DNA of 64,000 bases, taken from Photobacterium piscicola. GTDB lineage: Bacteria; Pseudomonadota; Gammaproteobacteria; Enterobacterales; Vibrionaceae. Numbering within the stretch: position 1 is the stretch's first letter; the number at the start of each line of letters is the position of its first letter. The stretch lies in NCBI RefSeq assembly GCF_900166965.1, contig NZ_FUZI01000004.1, forward strand, positions 1-64,000, in the 5' to 3' direction. A model generated the notes under the pieces. The model did not search any database. It was given only the letters and a program-made list of their open reading frames with translations, and had not been told where the DNA came from. The translations under genes were made by a program, and so were the position numbers. This document shows, one piece after another, positions 1 to 8,505 of the stretch.

Positions 1-1666
1 GACCGCCCACCGTACCGGTGATCGCAATGCTCTGCTGATGGCCTTCTTGTTGAGTAATGACGTTATCGCCAGTGATCTTATCGATATCGATAGTCGCGTT
101 AACATCCACCGTATAATTATGCTCAGCTGTGGCGGTTTTGCTGTTGCCTGCGGTATCAGTGGTGGTCACTGTTGCGCCAACATGATCCGTATTCGCATCC
201 AACAAGGCCTTGCCATCAACAGACAAACGCCATGACTTATCCGCTTGTACTTCGGCGGTGCCTAACGTTTTTCCATCAAGGGTCACTGTTACCCAATCCC
301 CCGCTTTCACATCGCCGCCAACCGTACCGATGATCGCTTGGGACTGTTCAGAATCAGGTCCGGTTACATTATCATCGGTAGCAATCGAGGTAATAGTGAT
401 CGTTGCCGCAATGTCAGTATCAACGGTGTAAATATGATCATCTGTCGCAGTAGCGCTATGACCTGCTTCATCATGAGTTGTCACGGTAGCGGTGACATTA
501 TCGGTGGTGGCGTTATCTAATACGCTGCCGTCAACCTCTGCCGTCCACGTTAACTTGCCATTGTGATTTTCTACTGTGGCCGTACCTACCGCTTTACCAT
601 CTACAGTGATCGTAACGGTATCGCCAACTTTGACATCACCACCAACGGTACCGGTTACAGGCACTTTGCCGTGGGACTCATTCTCATTGATTACATTGTC
701 ACCACCAATGGTGGTGATGGTGACACCCGCATTGATGCCAACCTGATAATTTTCTTCACTGTTTGCGGTGTCATTATGTGAACTGTATGACGTTGTGACT
801 GTGGCAGTGGCTTTATCTGCATGCAACACATCCTTGCCCGTGACATTCACTGACCATGTGTTACCCGCCTCAACCTGGGTGTTGTAATCGGTGCCATTGA
901 TCGTCACCACGACCTTGTCACCCACTTGCACCTGACCGCCAACCGTACCGGTGATCGCAATGCTCTGCTGATGGCCTTCTTGTTGAGTAATGACGTTATC
1001 GCCAGTGATCTTATCGATATCGATAGTTGCGTTAACATCCACCGTATAATTATGCTCAGCCGTGGCGGTTTTGCTGTTGCCTGCGGTATCGGTGGTGGTC
1101 ACTGTCGCGCCAACATGATCCGTATTCGCATCCAACAAGACCTTGCCATCAACAGACAAACGCCATGACTTATCCGCTTGTACTTCGGCGGTACCTAACG
1201 TTTTACCATCAAGGGTCACTGTTACCCAATCCCCTGCTTTTACATCACCGCCAACCGTACCAATAATCGCTTGAGGCTGTTCAGAATCAGGGCCGGTCAC
1301 CTTATCATCGGTAGCAATAGAGGTAATAGTAATCGCTGCCACAATATCAGTATCAACGGTGTAAATATGATCATCTGTCGCAGTCGCGCTATGGCCCGCT
1401 CCATCATGAGTTGTCACGGTGGCGGTGACATTATCGGTGGTGGCGTTATCTAATACGCTGCCGTCAACCTCTGCCGTCCATGTTAACTTGCCATTGTGAT
1501 TTTCTACTGTGGCCGTACCTACCGCTTTACCATCTACAGTGATCGTAACGGTATCGCCAACTTTGACATCACCACCAACGGTACCGGTTACAGGTACTTT
1601 GCCGTGGGATTCATTCTCATTGATCACATTGTCCCCACCAATGGTGGTGATGGTGACACCCGCATC
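1..1666 (-). repeat. 933-bp higher-order tandem repeat in the adhesin gene
   Basis: The sequence at position 1 recurs at 934, that at 511 recurs at 1444, and that at 728 recurs at 1661, all with an offset of exactly 933 bp (311 codons). Each unit encodes three different Ig-like domains (types C, B, A in protein order). The two visible copies differ at only a few scattered bases, many of them synonymous. The array continues beyond the left edge, so the copy number is unknown. The exact multiple of three keeps the frame if whole units are gained or lost. Confidence 0.92.
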
Positions 1667-2218
1667 TAACGTAGAGTGCGATATATCACTACTCTCTTCT
1701 ATATGGCTTTTTTTAATACTTGGCTCGTAAGCAGTATCAAAACCAGCCTTTGCTAGCATTGAATCATTATCATAATTAATTGTGATAAAACTTGCTGTCG
1801 CTGACGAACCATTTAATCCCGTACGGCCAGCTGCTAATTCATTACCTGCTGCGGTTGCTTCAAATAATGTAGTCGGATCTTGTCCGGTTAAAATAGCATT
1901 ATGAATGGCATTAATGTCGTTATCAGAGAACGCAGCATTCTTAATACCATTACTATTAAAATCAATACTATTATCTAAATTAACAACTTTGATTTCATCA
2001 ACAGATAACATTGAACAAGTGGGCACTGACTGTTCAATAACTTGTTCAATGCCATCTTTTTTAAAAATCATTTTAGTGTTGCTATTTGCAACAATAATTT
2101 CATCAGGTTGCAATTGATGATTATCAACAATAGCTAAAACATCCTTATTATTTTTAATAACAAAACAGGTACCATCAATAACCTTTAACTCATTCGTATT
2201 ATTTTCGATTTTAGCCAT
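1..2218 (-). CDS. LapA-like retention-module RTX/Ig-repeat adhesin, N-terminal part (3' end outside window)
   Basis: The minus-strand frame is open from an ATG at 2218 to the left edge, so about 739 N-terminal residues are visible. The first ~120 residues resemble the retention module of type I-secreted LapA-class adhesins, which holds the protein in its outer-membrane channel. Residues 122-125 are T-A-A-G (1844-1855), the di-alanine site type cut by LapG, and a second L-A-A-G lies at 128-131. From about residue 185 the protein consists of Ig-like beta domains of ~103 residues, each with a T-G/I-G-T-V-G-G and V-G-D/A-G-D core, in the order C-B-A-C-B-A. The secretion, protease and receptor genes are divergent immediately upstream. 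The missing C-terminus should hold RTX repeats and a type I secretion signal. The class is well supported; the ligand cannot be predicted. Confidence 0.9.
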   Translation of the reverse strand, partial: MAKIENNTNELKVIDGTCFVIKNNKDVLAIVDNHQLQPDEIIVANSNTKMIFKKDGIEQVIEQSVPTCSMLSVDEIKVVNLDNSIDFNSNGIKNAAFSDNDINAIHNAILTGQDPTTLFEATAAGNELAAGRTGLNGSSATASFITINYDNDSMLAKAGFDTAYEPSIKKSHIEESSDISHSTLDAGVTITTIGGDNVINENESHGKVPVTGTVGGDVKVGDTVTITVDGKAVGTATVENHNGKLTWTAEVDGSVLDNATTDNVTATVTTHDGAGHSATATDDHIYTVDTDIVAAITITSIATDDKVTGPDSEQPQAIIGTVGGDVKAGDWVTVTLDGKTLGTAEVQADKSWRLSVDGKVLLDANTDHVGATVTTTDTAGNSKTATAEHNYTVDVNATIDIDKITGDNVITQQEGHQQSIAITGTVGGQVQVGDKVVVTINGTDYNTQVEAGNTWSVNVTGKDVLHADKATATVTTSYSSHNDTANSEENYQVGINAGVTITTIGGDNVINENESHGKVPVTGTVGGDVKVGDTVTITVDGKAVGTATVENHNGKLTWTAEVDGSVLDNATTDNVTATVTTHDEAGHSATATDDHIYTVDTDIAATITITSIATDDNVTGPDSEQSQAIIGTVGGDVKAGDWVTVTLDGKTLGTAEVQADKSWRLSVDGKALLDANTDHVGATVTTTDTAGNSKTATAEHNYTVDVNATIDIDKITGDNVITQQEGHQQSIAITGTVGG

Positions 2219-2581
2219 AAAAAATCCAACATTTAACCTTACAATTAATAACAATTAACAACCATTAACGTCATTAAATTAGTTATTATCATTAATGCAT
2301 ATTTAACATGTGCATGCCGCTGTATATTCTTACACCGCATTAAACAAAAGATATCACTTTACGTCAATACATTAGATGATTATCATTCACGGATGTGATA
2401 ATTAATCAACCCATCACGCATAATAATTAGCGATACTTAATATTAAAAATATTAATATAATGAGGAAGGCTATAATATTCATTATTATGATGCATTTTAA
2501 TAACAACAATTAATAAAGATATCATTCAAAACAAAACATTAACGTTACTACAAGCCTTTATTTTTGAGACATAGGTTTTAT
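2219..2581. promoter_or_regulatory. Divergent intergenic region between the adhesin and the lap operon
   Basis: This 363-bp AT-rich stretch separates the adhesin start (2218, minus) from lapC (2582, plus), so it should hold both promoters. I see several TTAAT/ATTAAT-rich segments but no convincing operator, RNA gene or small coding region. Confidence 0.45.
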
Positions 2582-3976
2582 ATGAGCAAAAAAAACATCT
2601 CGATATCAACCAATGATCTCGATTTTATTGATGATAAATCTGCTGCGTTACTATTAAATACCCCGAAGAATGCCAGAGTCATTTTATGGGTAATGGTGTT
2701 ATTTTTCTTGCTTGCCTTTATTTGGGCTTATTTTGCAAAACTTGATAAAGTTACAACAGGCTCTGGTAAAGTTATTCCATCATCTCAGTTACAAGTAGTA
2801 CAAAATCTTGAAGGCGGAATTGTTAAACAAATTTTAGTTAAAGAAGGCCAAGCAGTAAAAAAAGGGCAAACTTTATTACTCATTGATGACACTCAGTTTA
2901 AATCTGATTTTGAAGAAAAAACACAGAGTCTTGCAGCAACGCATGCGGATTCATTACGTCTTAACGCCTTACTTGCCAGTGTTACCATCAATAAAAACAC
3001 GAAGAATACCCAATGGAGAAAAAGTGTTAATGTCACTAGATTACCTCCAGTTTTCAGTGCTGAGTTTAAGAAAAAACATACTCAATTAGTACAGCGACAA
3101 CTTAACCAATTTTCAGGCAAATTAAATAATTTAGAAAACCAACTATCCGTTGCCTCACAACAAGCATCACAAAAAGAACGAGAACTAACAGAAACTCGAG
3201 CTCGAGTATCTAATCTTCGTGATAGTTATAATATCGCCTTAAAAGAATACAACATTACTAAGCCATTAGCCGATGAAGGTGTTGTTCCTCGTATTGAATT
3301 ATTAAAGTTACAGCGATCTCTAAATGATACTAAACGTGATTTAAATTCAGCTAAACTACAAATCCCCGTGACCCAAGCCGCTATTCAAGAAGCTGGATTT
3401 AAATATATAGATATTGCTTTGCAATTCCGCTCAGAAATTCAAGCTAAATTGAACGAAACCAGCGATAAATTATCCAGTATGACTGAAACACAGGTGGGTC
3501 TAAAAGATCGCGTGAAGCGTACCACTGTCATCTCTCCAGTTAATGGCACCATTCAAAAAATATACGTCAATACCGTTGGTGGCGTTATTCAACCAGGAAT
3601 GCCACTAATTGAAATAGTGCCCACTGAAGATTCACTATTAATTGAAGCAAAAATAGCCCCACAAGACATTGGTTTTTTAAGGCCGGGGTTACCAACAATC
3701 ATAAAATTTAGCGCCTATGATTTTACTAATTATGGGGGGCTAAAAGGAACAGTAGAAACAATTAGTGCAGACACAATCCAAGATAAAAAAGGCAATAGTT
3801 TCTATCAAGTAAAAATTCGTACCGATGCAAGCAGCCTTAAAGGTCCTAATGGCGAAGCATTACCAATCATTCCTGGAATGACGGCATCAGCAGATATCAT
3901 TACAGGTAAACGTTCTGTACTTGATTATTTACTAAAACCAATCCTCAAAGCACGTCAAACGGCATTAAGAGAATAA
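2582..3976 (+). CDS. lapC: LapC: HlyD-family type I secretion membrane fusion protein
   Basis: Periplasmic adaptor linking an ABC exporter to a TolC-like channel. The protein has a short cytoplasmic N-terminus and one membrane helix (about residues 38-58). It then shows a lipoyl/barrel half (G-S-G-K-V-I-P, then Q-N-L-E-G-G-I-V, typical of HlyD/LapC), a long coiled coil (~110-300) and a second barrel half (V-I-S-P-V-N-G-T-I). At 464 residues it is of normal family length. I chose the ATG at 2582 (M-S-K-K-N), preceded by ATAGG, over a TTG 18 bp upstream. It is the first gene of the lap run; lapE follows 4 bp after its stop. With LapB and LapE it should export the adjacent adhesin. Confidence 0.93.
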   Translation: MSKKNISISTNDLDFIDDKSAALLLNTPKNARVILWVMVLFFLLAFIWAYFAKLDKVTTGSGKVIPSSQLQVVQNLEGGIVKQILVKEGQAVKKGQTLLLIDDTQFKSDFEEKTQSLAATHADSLRLNALLASVTINKNTKNTQWRKSVNVTRLPPVFSAEFKKKHTQLVQRQLNQFSGKLNNLENQLSVASQQASQKERELTETRARVSNLRDSYNIALKEYNITKPLADEGVVPRIELLKLQRSLNDTKRDLNSAKLQIPVTQAAIQEAGFKYIDIALQFRSEIQAKLNETSDKLSSMTETQVGLKDRVKRTTVISPVNGTIQKIYVNTVGGVIQPGMPLIEIVPTEDSLLIEAKIAPQDIGFLRPGLPTIIKFSAYDFTNYGGLKGTVETISADTIQDKKGNSFYQVKIRTDASSLKGPNGEALPIIPGMTASADIITGKRSVLDYLLKPILKARQTALRE

Positions 3977-3980
3977 AATA

Positions 3981-5291
3981 ATGACCAAAAAACATGTAGT
4001 AAAGAAAATCACTCTATTAATTGGCCTTCAATGTTTGGCAACGCCAGTCATGGCGCAATCTTTAGAGCAAGCTATTGCAGAAACATTATCAACTAACCCT
4101 GATATAAAAAGTGCTTACAATGAATTTCAAAGTAAGCATCAATTGATTAATGCGGCCAAAGGCGATTATTTGCCATCCGTAGATCTAGAAGCAGGTATTG
4201 GGCATGATGATTACAAAGATAACAGTCCTTCAGGTCAGTACAACCCTCAAAGCGCTCAAATTAATATTCGTCAATTAATTTGGGATGGCTCAATTACGTA
4301 TAACGATATTCAACGTAATAAATCAGAAACAGAAGCTCAACGCTATCAGTTATTATCTGATGCGCAAGACAAAGCACTTAAAGCAACAGAAGCTTATCTT
4401 GATGTTCTACATGCTCAAGATGTATTAACCCTGTCACAATCAAATCTTAAAGTTCATCAGAAAATGTACGTTGATATCAAAAAACGTGCAGATGCAGGTA
4501 TTGGTTCAACCGCGGATTTAGCGCAAGTAGATGGCCGTTTAGCCAGCTCTAATACTAATTTATTAGCTGCTGAAAGTAATCTTCAAGATAAGATCACCGC
4601 TTTTGTTCGAGTTATTGGCGTTTACCCTACCGATTTAGTAAAGCCTGAAGTTGATAGTAATTATCTACCAATATCTTTAGATGATGCATTGGCTAAAGCG
4701 AATAAAAGTAATCCGGTGGTTTATATTGCATCAAATGATATTAATGCCGCTGAATATCAATATAAGCAAGCACAAGGTACGTTCTACCCTTCTTTTAGCA
4801 TTGAAGCATCACAAGAATGGGGACAAGATCTTAACGGTTCAACTGGGGATACAGATGAACTAAAAGCCATGTTAAAAATGCGCTATAACTTATTTAATGG
4901 CGGAAGCGACGTCGCTAAATCACGTCGAGCGGCTTACCAAATCAATAAATCCAAAGATATTCGTGATCGCGCCCATCGAATGTTAGAAGAAGGTACTCGC
5001 CTTTCATGGAGTGCATTAACATTATCGAAAAAGCAAAAATTATTCTTACAAGAACACGTTGATGCCTCTGCTCGTACCGTTATTGCTTATGAAAAACAAT
5101 TTAAGATAGGTCAACGTTCTCTACTAGATGTTCTAAACACTGAAAACGAATTATTTGAAGCGCGTAAAGCTTATTTAACAGCGGAGTATGATGGCATATT
5201 GGCAAAATACCGCGTGTTAAATGCTACGGGATTAATTCTTAGTGAGATGCGAGTTGAAATACCTCAATCTTGGGCGCAGTCAGTTAAATAA
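3981..5291 (+). CDS. lapE: LapE: TolC-family outer-membrane type I secretion channel
   Basis: Outer-membrane channel of the type I secretion system. It has a signal peptide (M-T-K-K-H-V-V-K-K...V-M-A-Q) and then two outer-membrane-efflux-protein repeats, including the typical first-helix pattern S-L-E-Q-A-I-A-E-T-L-S-T-N-P-D-I. A conserved L-L-D-V-L-N-T-E-N-E-L stretch lies near residue 380. The length of 436 residues fits AggA/LapE/TolC-type proteins. It starts 4 bp after lapC and ends 11 bp before the OmpA-like lipoprotein, so the genes are almost certainly co-transcribed. In known Lap systems this channel also holds the N-terminal retention module of the adhesin at the surface. Confidence 0.92.
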   Translation: MTKKHVVKKITLLIGLQCLATPVMAQSLEQAIAETLSTNPDIKSAYNEFQSKHQLINAAKGDYLPSVDLEAGIGHDDYKDNSPSGQYNPQSAQINIRQLIWDGSITYNDIQRNKSETEAQRYQLLSDAQDKALKATEAYLDVLHAQDVLTLSQSNLKVHQKMYVDIKKRADAGIGSTADLAQVDGRLASSNTNLLAAESNLQDKITAFVRVIGVYPTDLVKPEVDSNYLPISLDDALAKANKSNPVVYIASNDINAAEYQYKQAQGTFYPSFSIEASQEWGQDLNGSTGDTDELKAMLKMRYNLFNGGSDVAKSRRAAYQINKSKDIRDRAHRMLEEGTRLSWSALTLSKKQKLFLQEHVDASARTVIAYEKQFKIGQRSLLDVLNTENELFEARKAYLTAEYDGILAKYRVLNATGLILSEMRVEIPQSWAQSVK

Positions 5292-5302
5292 AGGAACAAA
5301 AT

Positions 5303-5893
5303 ATGAAATACATCGTTATAGGGTTATTTGCACTATCATTATTTGGCTGCTCACTTTCAGTGCCTCAACCACCCATTGCTAAGCAAACCAAAAATTTGTT
5401 TGATAACGACAGTGATGGCGTTATCAATCAACGTGATCACTGCCCTAAGACACCACTTGATGCAGTCGTCAATAATGATGGTTGTCCAACCTATGTCGAC
5501 AGCTCTGAAGAAAATAAAATTCATGTATTGTTTGCTAATGATTCTTCAGCTATTCCGGAAAGCTACATGAAGAACATAAAAGATATGAGTGGATTCTTAA
5601 CAAAATATCCAAAAACTCATATTGAACTCAAAGGTTATGCAAGCCCAGTGGGTCAAGCTGCTTACAATATTGCTTTATCAGAACGTCGTGCCAACGAAAT
5701 TCGTCAAGCATTAATCAATGATGGTGTTACACCTTCTCGTATTAAAACAGTTGGCTTTGGCGATAGTGATCCAGTTAAAGCATATGATGTTGAAGAAAGT
5801 AATACATTAAGTCGTCGAGTTATTGCACAAGTCATTGGATCTCAGGAAAATGTAGTGAAAGAATGGACGGTATATACCGTTCGTGAAAACTAA
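5303..5893 (+). CDS. OmpA-family lipoprotein with a calcium-type acidic repeat
   Basis: A lipoprotein signal peptide ends in a lipobox (L-F-G-C, acylated Cys near residue 16). An acidic thrombospondin type-3-like segment follows (D-N-D-S-D-G-V...D-H-C-P-K-T-P...D-G-C-P). Residues ~70-185 form an OmpA/MotB peptidoglycan-binding domain with the typical pattern L-S-E-R-R-A-N-E-I-R-Q-A-L and a terminal S-R-R-V. It starts 12 bp after lapE with an AAAGGAAC ribosome site and lies inside the lap run. It probably anchors or spaces the channel against peptidoglycan, but that role is inferred from position. The fold assignment is firm. Confidence 0.88.
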   Translation: MKYIVIGLFALSLFGCSLSVPQPPIAKQTKNLFDNDSDGVINQRDHCPKTPLDAVVNNDGCPTYVDSSEENKIHVLFANDSSAIPESYMKNIKDMSGFLTKYPKTHIELKGYASPVGQAAYNIALSERRANEIRQALINDGVTPSRIKTVGFGDSDPVKAYDVEESNTLSRRVIAQVIGSQENVVKEWTVYTVREN

Positions 5894-5908
5894 ACAGAAA
5901 ACTGCCCA

Positions 5909-6562
5909 TTGAAGAAGATAACTTTTTGGTTACTTTGTTGTTTACTGGCAGCAAATGTTTTTGCTGCCAGTAACACACAACAAATAGAAAAAATAACACA
6001 ATTTTATGGTGATCGAGCAGGAAAACGAGCAACAGCTTGGCGTCAGCTTATTAATACTTCACAAGATTTGTCTGAATCACAAAAATTAAAGGTTATTAAT
6101 GATTTTTTTAACCAATTTGTTTTTATCAGTGACCAAAAACTATGGAATCAAGAAGATTATTGGGCTACACCTTATGAATTTGTTGGTATTGGCGCTGGGG
6201 ACTGTGAAGACTTTAGTATTGCTAAGTATCAGGCACTGCTTGAACTAGGTATTGATGACAATAAACTCAGATTAGTGTATGTAAAAGCGCTTGAACTTAA
6301 CCAGTTCCATATGGTTGTTACTTATTATCCCACACCATCAGCAATACCTTTGATATTAGATAATCTCAAAGGGAATATTTCACTGGCTACTGAACGTAAT
6401 GATTTATTACCGATATACAGTTTCAATGGTAGTAAATTATGGCTTATGAAACAAAAAGGACAAGGAGAAATAGCAGGTAATGCTTCACGTTTAAGTCTTT
6501 GGAATGATTTACGTAACCGTTCAAAAAAAATAAAACTCAATCACCCACGAAACATTTTTTAA
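5909..6562 (+). CDS. lapG: LapG: periplasmic cysteine protease releasing the adhesin
   Basis: Transglutaminase-like cysteine peptidase (family C93). In known systems it cuts the TAAG site of LapA-type adhesins and frees the cell from the surface. A signal peptide (M-K-K-I-T-F-W-L-L...V-F-A-A) is present. The catalytic triad can be placed: Cys99 in G-D-C-E-D-F, His134 in Q-F-H-M-V-V and Asp151 in L-I-L-D-N-L. The acidic residues beside Cys99 match the known calcium site. Length is 217 residues. The start is a TTG at 5909 directly encoding M-K-K-I, with no clear Shine-Dalgarno in the 15-bp gap after the OmpA-like gene. Expression may therefore be low or translationally coupled. lapD follows after 13 bp. 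Confidence 0.93.
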   Translation: MKKITFWLLCCLLAANVFAASNTQQIEKITQFYGDRAGKRATAWRQLINTSQDLSESQKLKVINDFFNQFVFISDQKLWNQEDYWATPYEFVGIGAGDCEDFSIAKYQALLELGIDDNKLRLVYVKALELNQFHMVVTYYPTPSAIPLILDNLKGNISLATERNDLLPIYSFNGSKLWLMKQKGQGEIAGNASRLSLWNDLRNRSKKIKLNHPRNIF

Positions 6563-6575
6563 TGAGTAAATAACA

Positions 6576-8504
6576 ATGACTCTTTACCGACAACTTCTAC
6601 TGTGGATGCTAGTTATATTATTTTTACTAACTAGTGCTGTGTTTGCGATTCAATTTAATACCACTAAAAATTATTTAATAGAGCAACAATCAACAGAACT
6701 TAATAATGTTGTCAGCTCAATTGGATTTGCATTATCGCCATACATCAAAGCAAAAGATTTTGTTGCTGCAGAGTCCGTTATCAATGCAACTTTTGACTCT
6801 GGCTATTACAGCCAAGTAAAACTAACATTATTAGACTCTAACAAAGAGATTATTCGTCATTATCCACAAATCACGAATAATGTTCCTTATTGGTTTCAAT
6901 CTTTAGTGCATATTAAAAGCATATCTCAAACAAGAACCTTAACCAGTGGTTGGTTACAACTTGCCAATATTTCAGTTACTAGCAGCCCTATATCAGCCTA
7001 TATCCAATTATGGAATGCAACTATTCAATTAGTGCTTGGATTTATAGCTTGCCTATTATTCGGTGCAATTGTGCTGGCATTCGTTCTCAATAAAGTACTA
7101 AAGCCTCTAAAACAAATTCAAAAAAGTGCACAAGAAATGGCGCTTAACCATTTCACAGATCCGCTACCAGAACCTCACACTCGTGAATTAATTGATCTGG
7201 TTACCGCTTTTAATTCAATGAATGTTCAGTTGCAGCAGCATTTTGAACAACAAGCCCAAGAAGCCGATTCATTACGAGTTCGTGCCTATCAAGATCCTGT
7301 TTCTGGATTAGCTAACCGTAGCTATTTAATCACTAAACTTCAATCATGGTTACTTGGTAAGCCAAGTGGTGGCATCATTTTATTAAAGTCCGACACCATA
7401 GAAAATAGTTACCAACAATCAGGTTATGAGTCAGGTGATCAGCTCGTATTAAAACTTGCAGAACGCTTAAAAGAATTGTCAGCGGATGATGTTACGATCG
7501 CCCGTTTAAATCAATCTGAGTTTATCCTTATTGCCCCTAATGCTTCTGAAGATGACCTTATGGAAACGGGGCGATGCATGCTCTATATGACATCAGAACT
7601 AAACTCAGATCCTCTGGGTATTGCGCCGCTTCAAGCTGCCGTTGGTATTGTCGTTTGCTCTGCTACATTAACTATTACCGCATTACTTGCTCATGCTGAC
7701 AACGCCCTAAATAAAGCACGCCAACAAGTTAAAGAGCCGATTGCGCTATTAGATAGTAATAAGAACAAAACAATACCAGCAATGGGTAAACAACAATGGA
7801 AAACATTAGTTGAAGAAGCGATTGCAAATAACCTACTTCATTTTACGTTCCAAAAAGCTATTGATAGCAATAATAATGTCATTCATAAAGAGATGTTTGC
7901 TTACATTAAAAAAGGTCAGCACCGTTTTAATGCCGGGCAATTTTTATCTGCAATAGAAAAACTCAATGAAGGCACTAAATTTGACTGCTATGTCATTGAT
8001 TCTATTTTTAATCAATTAACCAAACAAACAAAATCAGTCCCTGTCGCCATTAATATTACTCAAAGTAGTATTAATGACACCGGTTTTATTCGTTGGCTTA
8101 ACCGAAAACTTCAGTCTTACCCACAAATGAAACAATCCATTTTATTTGAATTACCTGAAATTTGTTTTATTAAAAATATCGATAACACTAGCTTACTTTG
8201 TGAAATAATTTGCAAAAATGGGTTCCAATTTGGTATCGATAATTATGGTCATAATTTTAGCTCTCTGGGTTATCTCAATAAATTACGTCCTAACTATGTG
8301 AAGCTAGATTTTGCGTACACGTCACAATTAGACGATCAAATGAAAACTGATGTTTTAGAGTCAATAACACGTAGTGCCAATAACTTATCAATACTGACAA
8401 TTGCTTCTCGTGTAGAAACGATTGAACAAAAAGAAAAGTTAACACAACTAAAGATCCAAGGTTTCCAAGGTTATATCACAGCTCAGTTAGTTAATGGGAA
8501 ATAA
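6576..8504 (+). CDS. lapD: LapD: inside-out c-di-GMP receptor with degenerate GGDEF and EAL domains
   Basis: Inner-membrane receptor that binds c-di-GMP inside the cell and sequesters LapG in the periplasm, preserving the adhesin. It has a membrane helix (residues ~8-27), a periplasmic LapD/MoxY-type domain containing G-W-L-Q, a second helix (~148-170), HAMP, then GGDEF-like (~240-390) and EAL-like (~405-640) domains. Both enzyme signatures are lost. The GGDEF position reads N-Q-S-E-F (312-316), EAL reads K-E-M (438-440), and the metal-binding D-D-F-G reads D-N-Y-G. This is the pattern of a receptor rather than an enzyme. The 642-residue length matches LapD. It ends 1 bp before the lapB start codon. 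Confidence 0.93.
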   Translation: MTLYRQLLLWMLVILFLLTSAVFAIQFNTTKNYLIEQQSTELNNVVSSIGFALSPYIKAKDFVAAESVINATFDSGYYSQVKLTLLDSNKEIIRHYPQITNNVPYWFQSLVHIKSISQTRTLTSGWLQLANISVTSSPISAYIQLWNATIQLVLGFIACLLFGAIVLAFVLNKVLKPLKQIQKSAQEMALNHFTDPLPEPHTRELIDLVTAFNSMNVQLQQHFEQQAQEADSLRVRAYQDPVSGLANRSYLITKLQSWLLGKPSGGIILLKSDTIENSYQQSGYESGDQLVLKLAERLKELSADDVTIARLNQSEFILIAPNASEDDLMETGRCMLYMTSELNSDPLGIAPLQAAVGIVVCSATLTITALLAHADNALNKARQQVKEPIALLDSNKNKTIPAMGKQQWKTLVEEAIANNLLHFTFQKAIDSNNNVIHKEMFAYIKKGQHRFNAGQFLSAIEKLNEGTKFDCYVIDSIFNQLTKQTKSVPVAINITQSSINDTGFIRWLNRKLQSYPQMKQSILFELPEICFIKNIDNTSLLCEIICKNGFQFGIDNYGHNFSSLGYLNKLRPNYVKLDFAYTSQLDDQMKTDVLESITRSANNLSILTIASRVETIEQKEKLTQLKIQGFQGYITAQLVNGK

Positions 8505-8505
8505 C

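Noticed and set aside
38..2117. Several short plus-strand open frames over the adhesin region
   Set aside because: They are antisense shadows. The minus strand is continuously open with recognisable Ig-like repeats, and the plus-strand frames repeat with the same 933-bp period.
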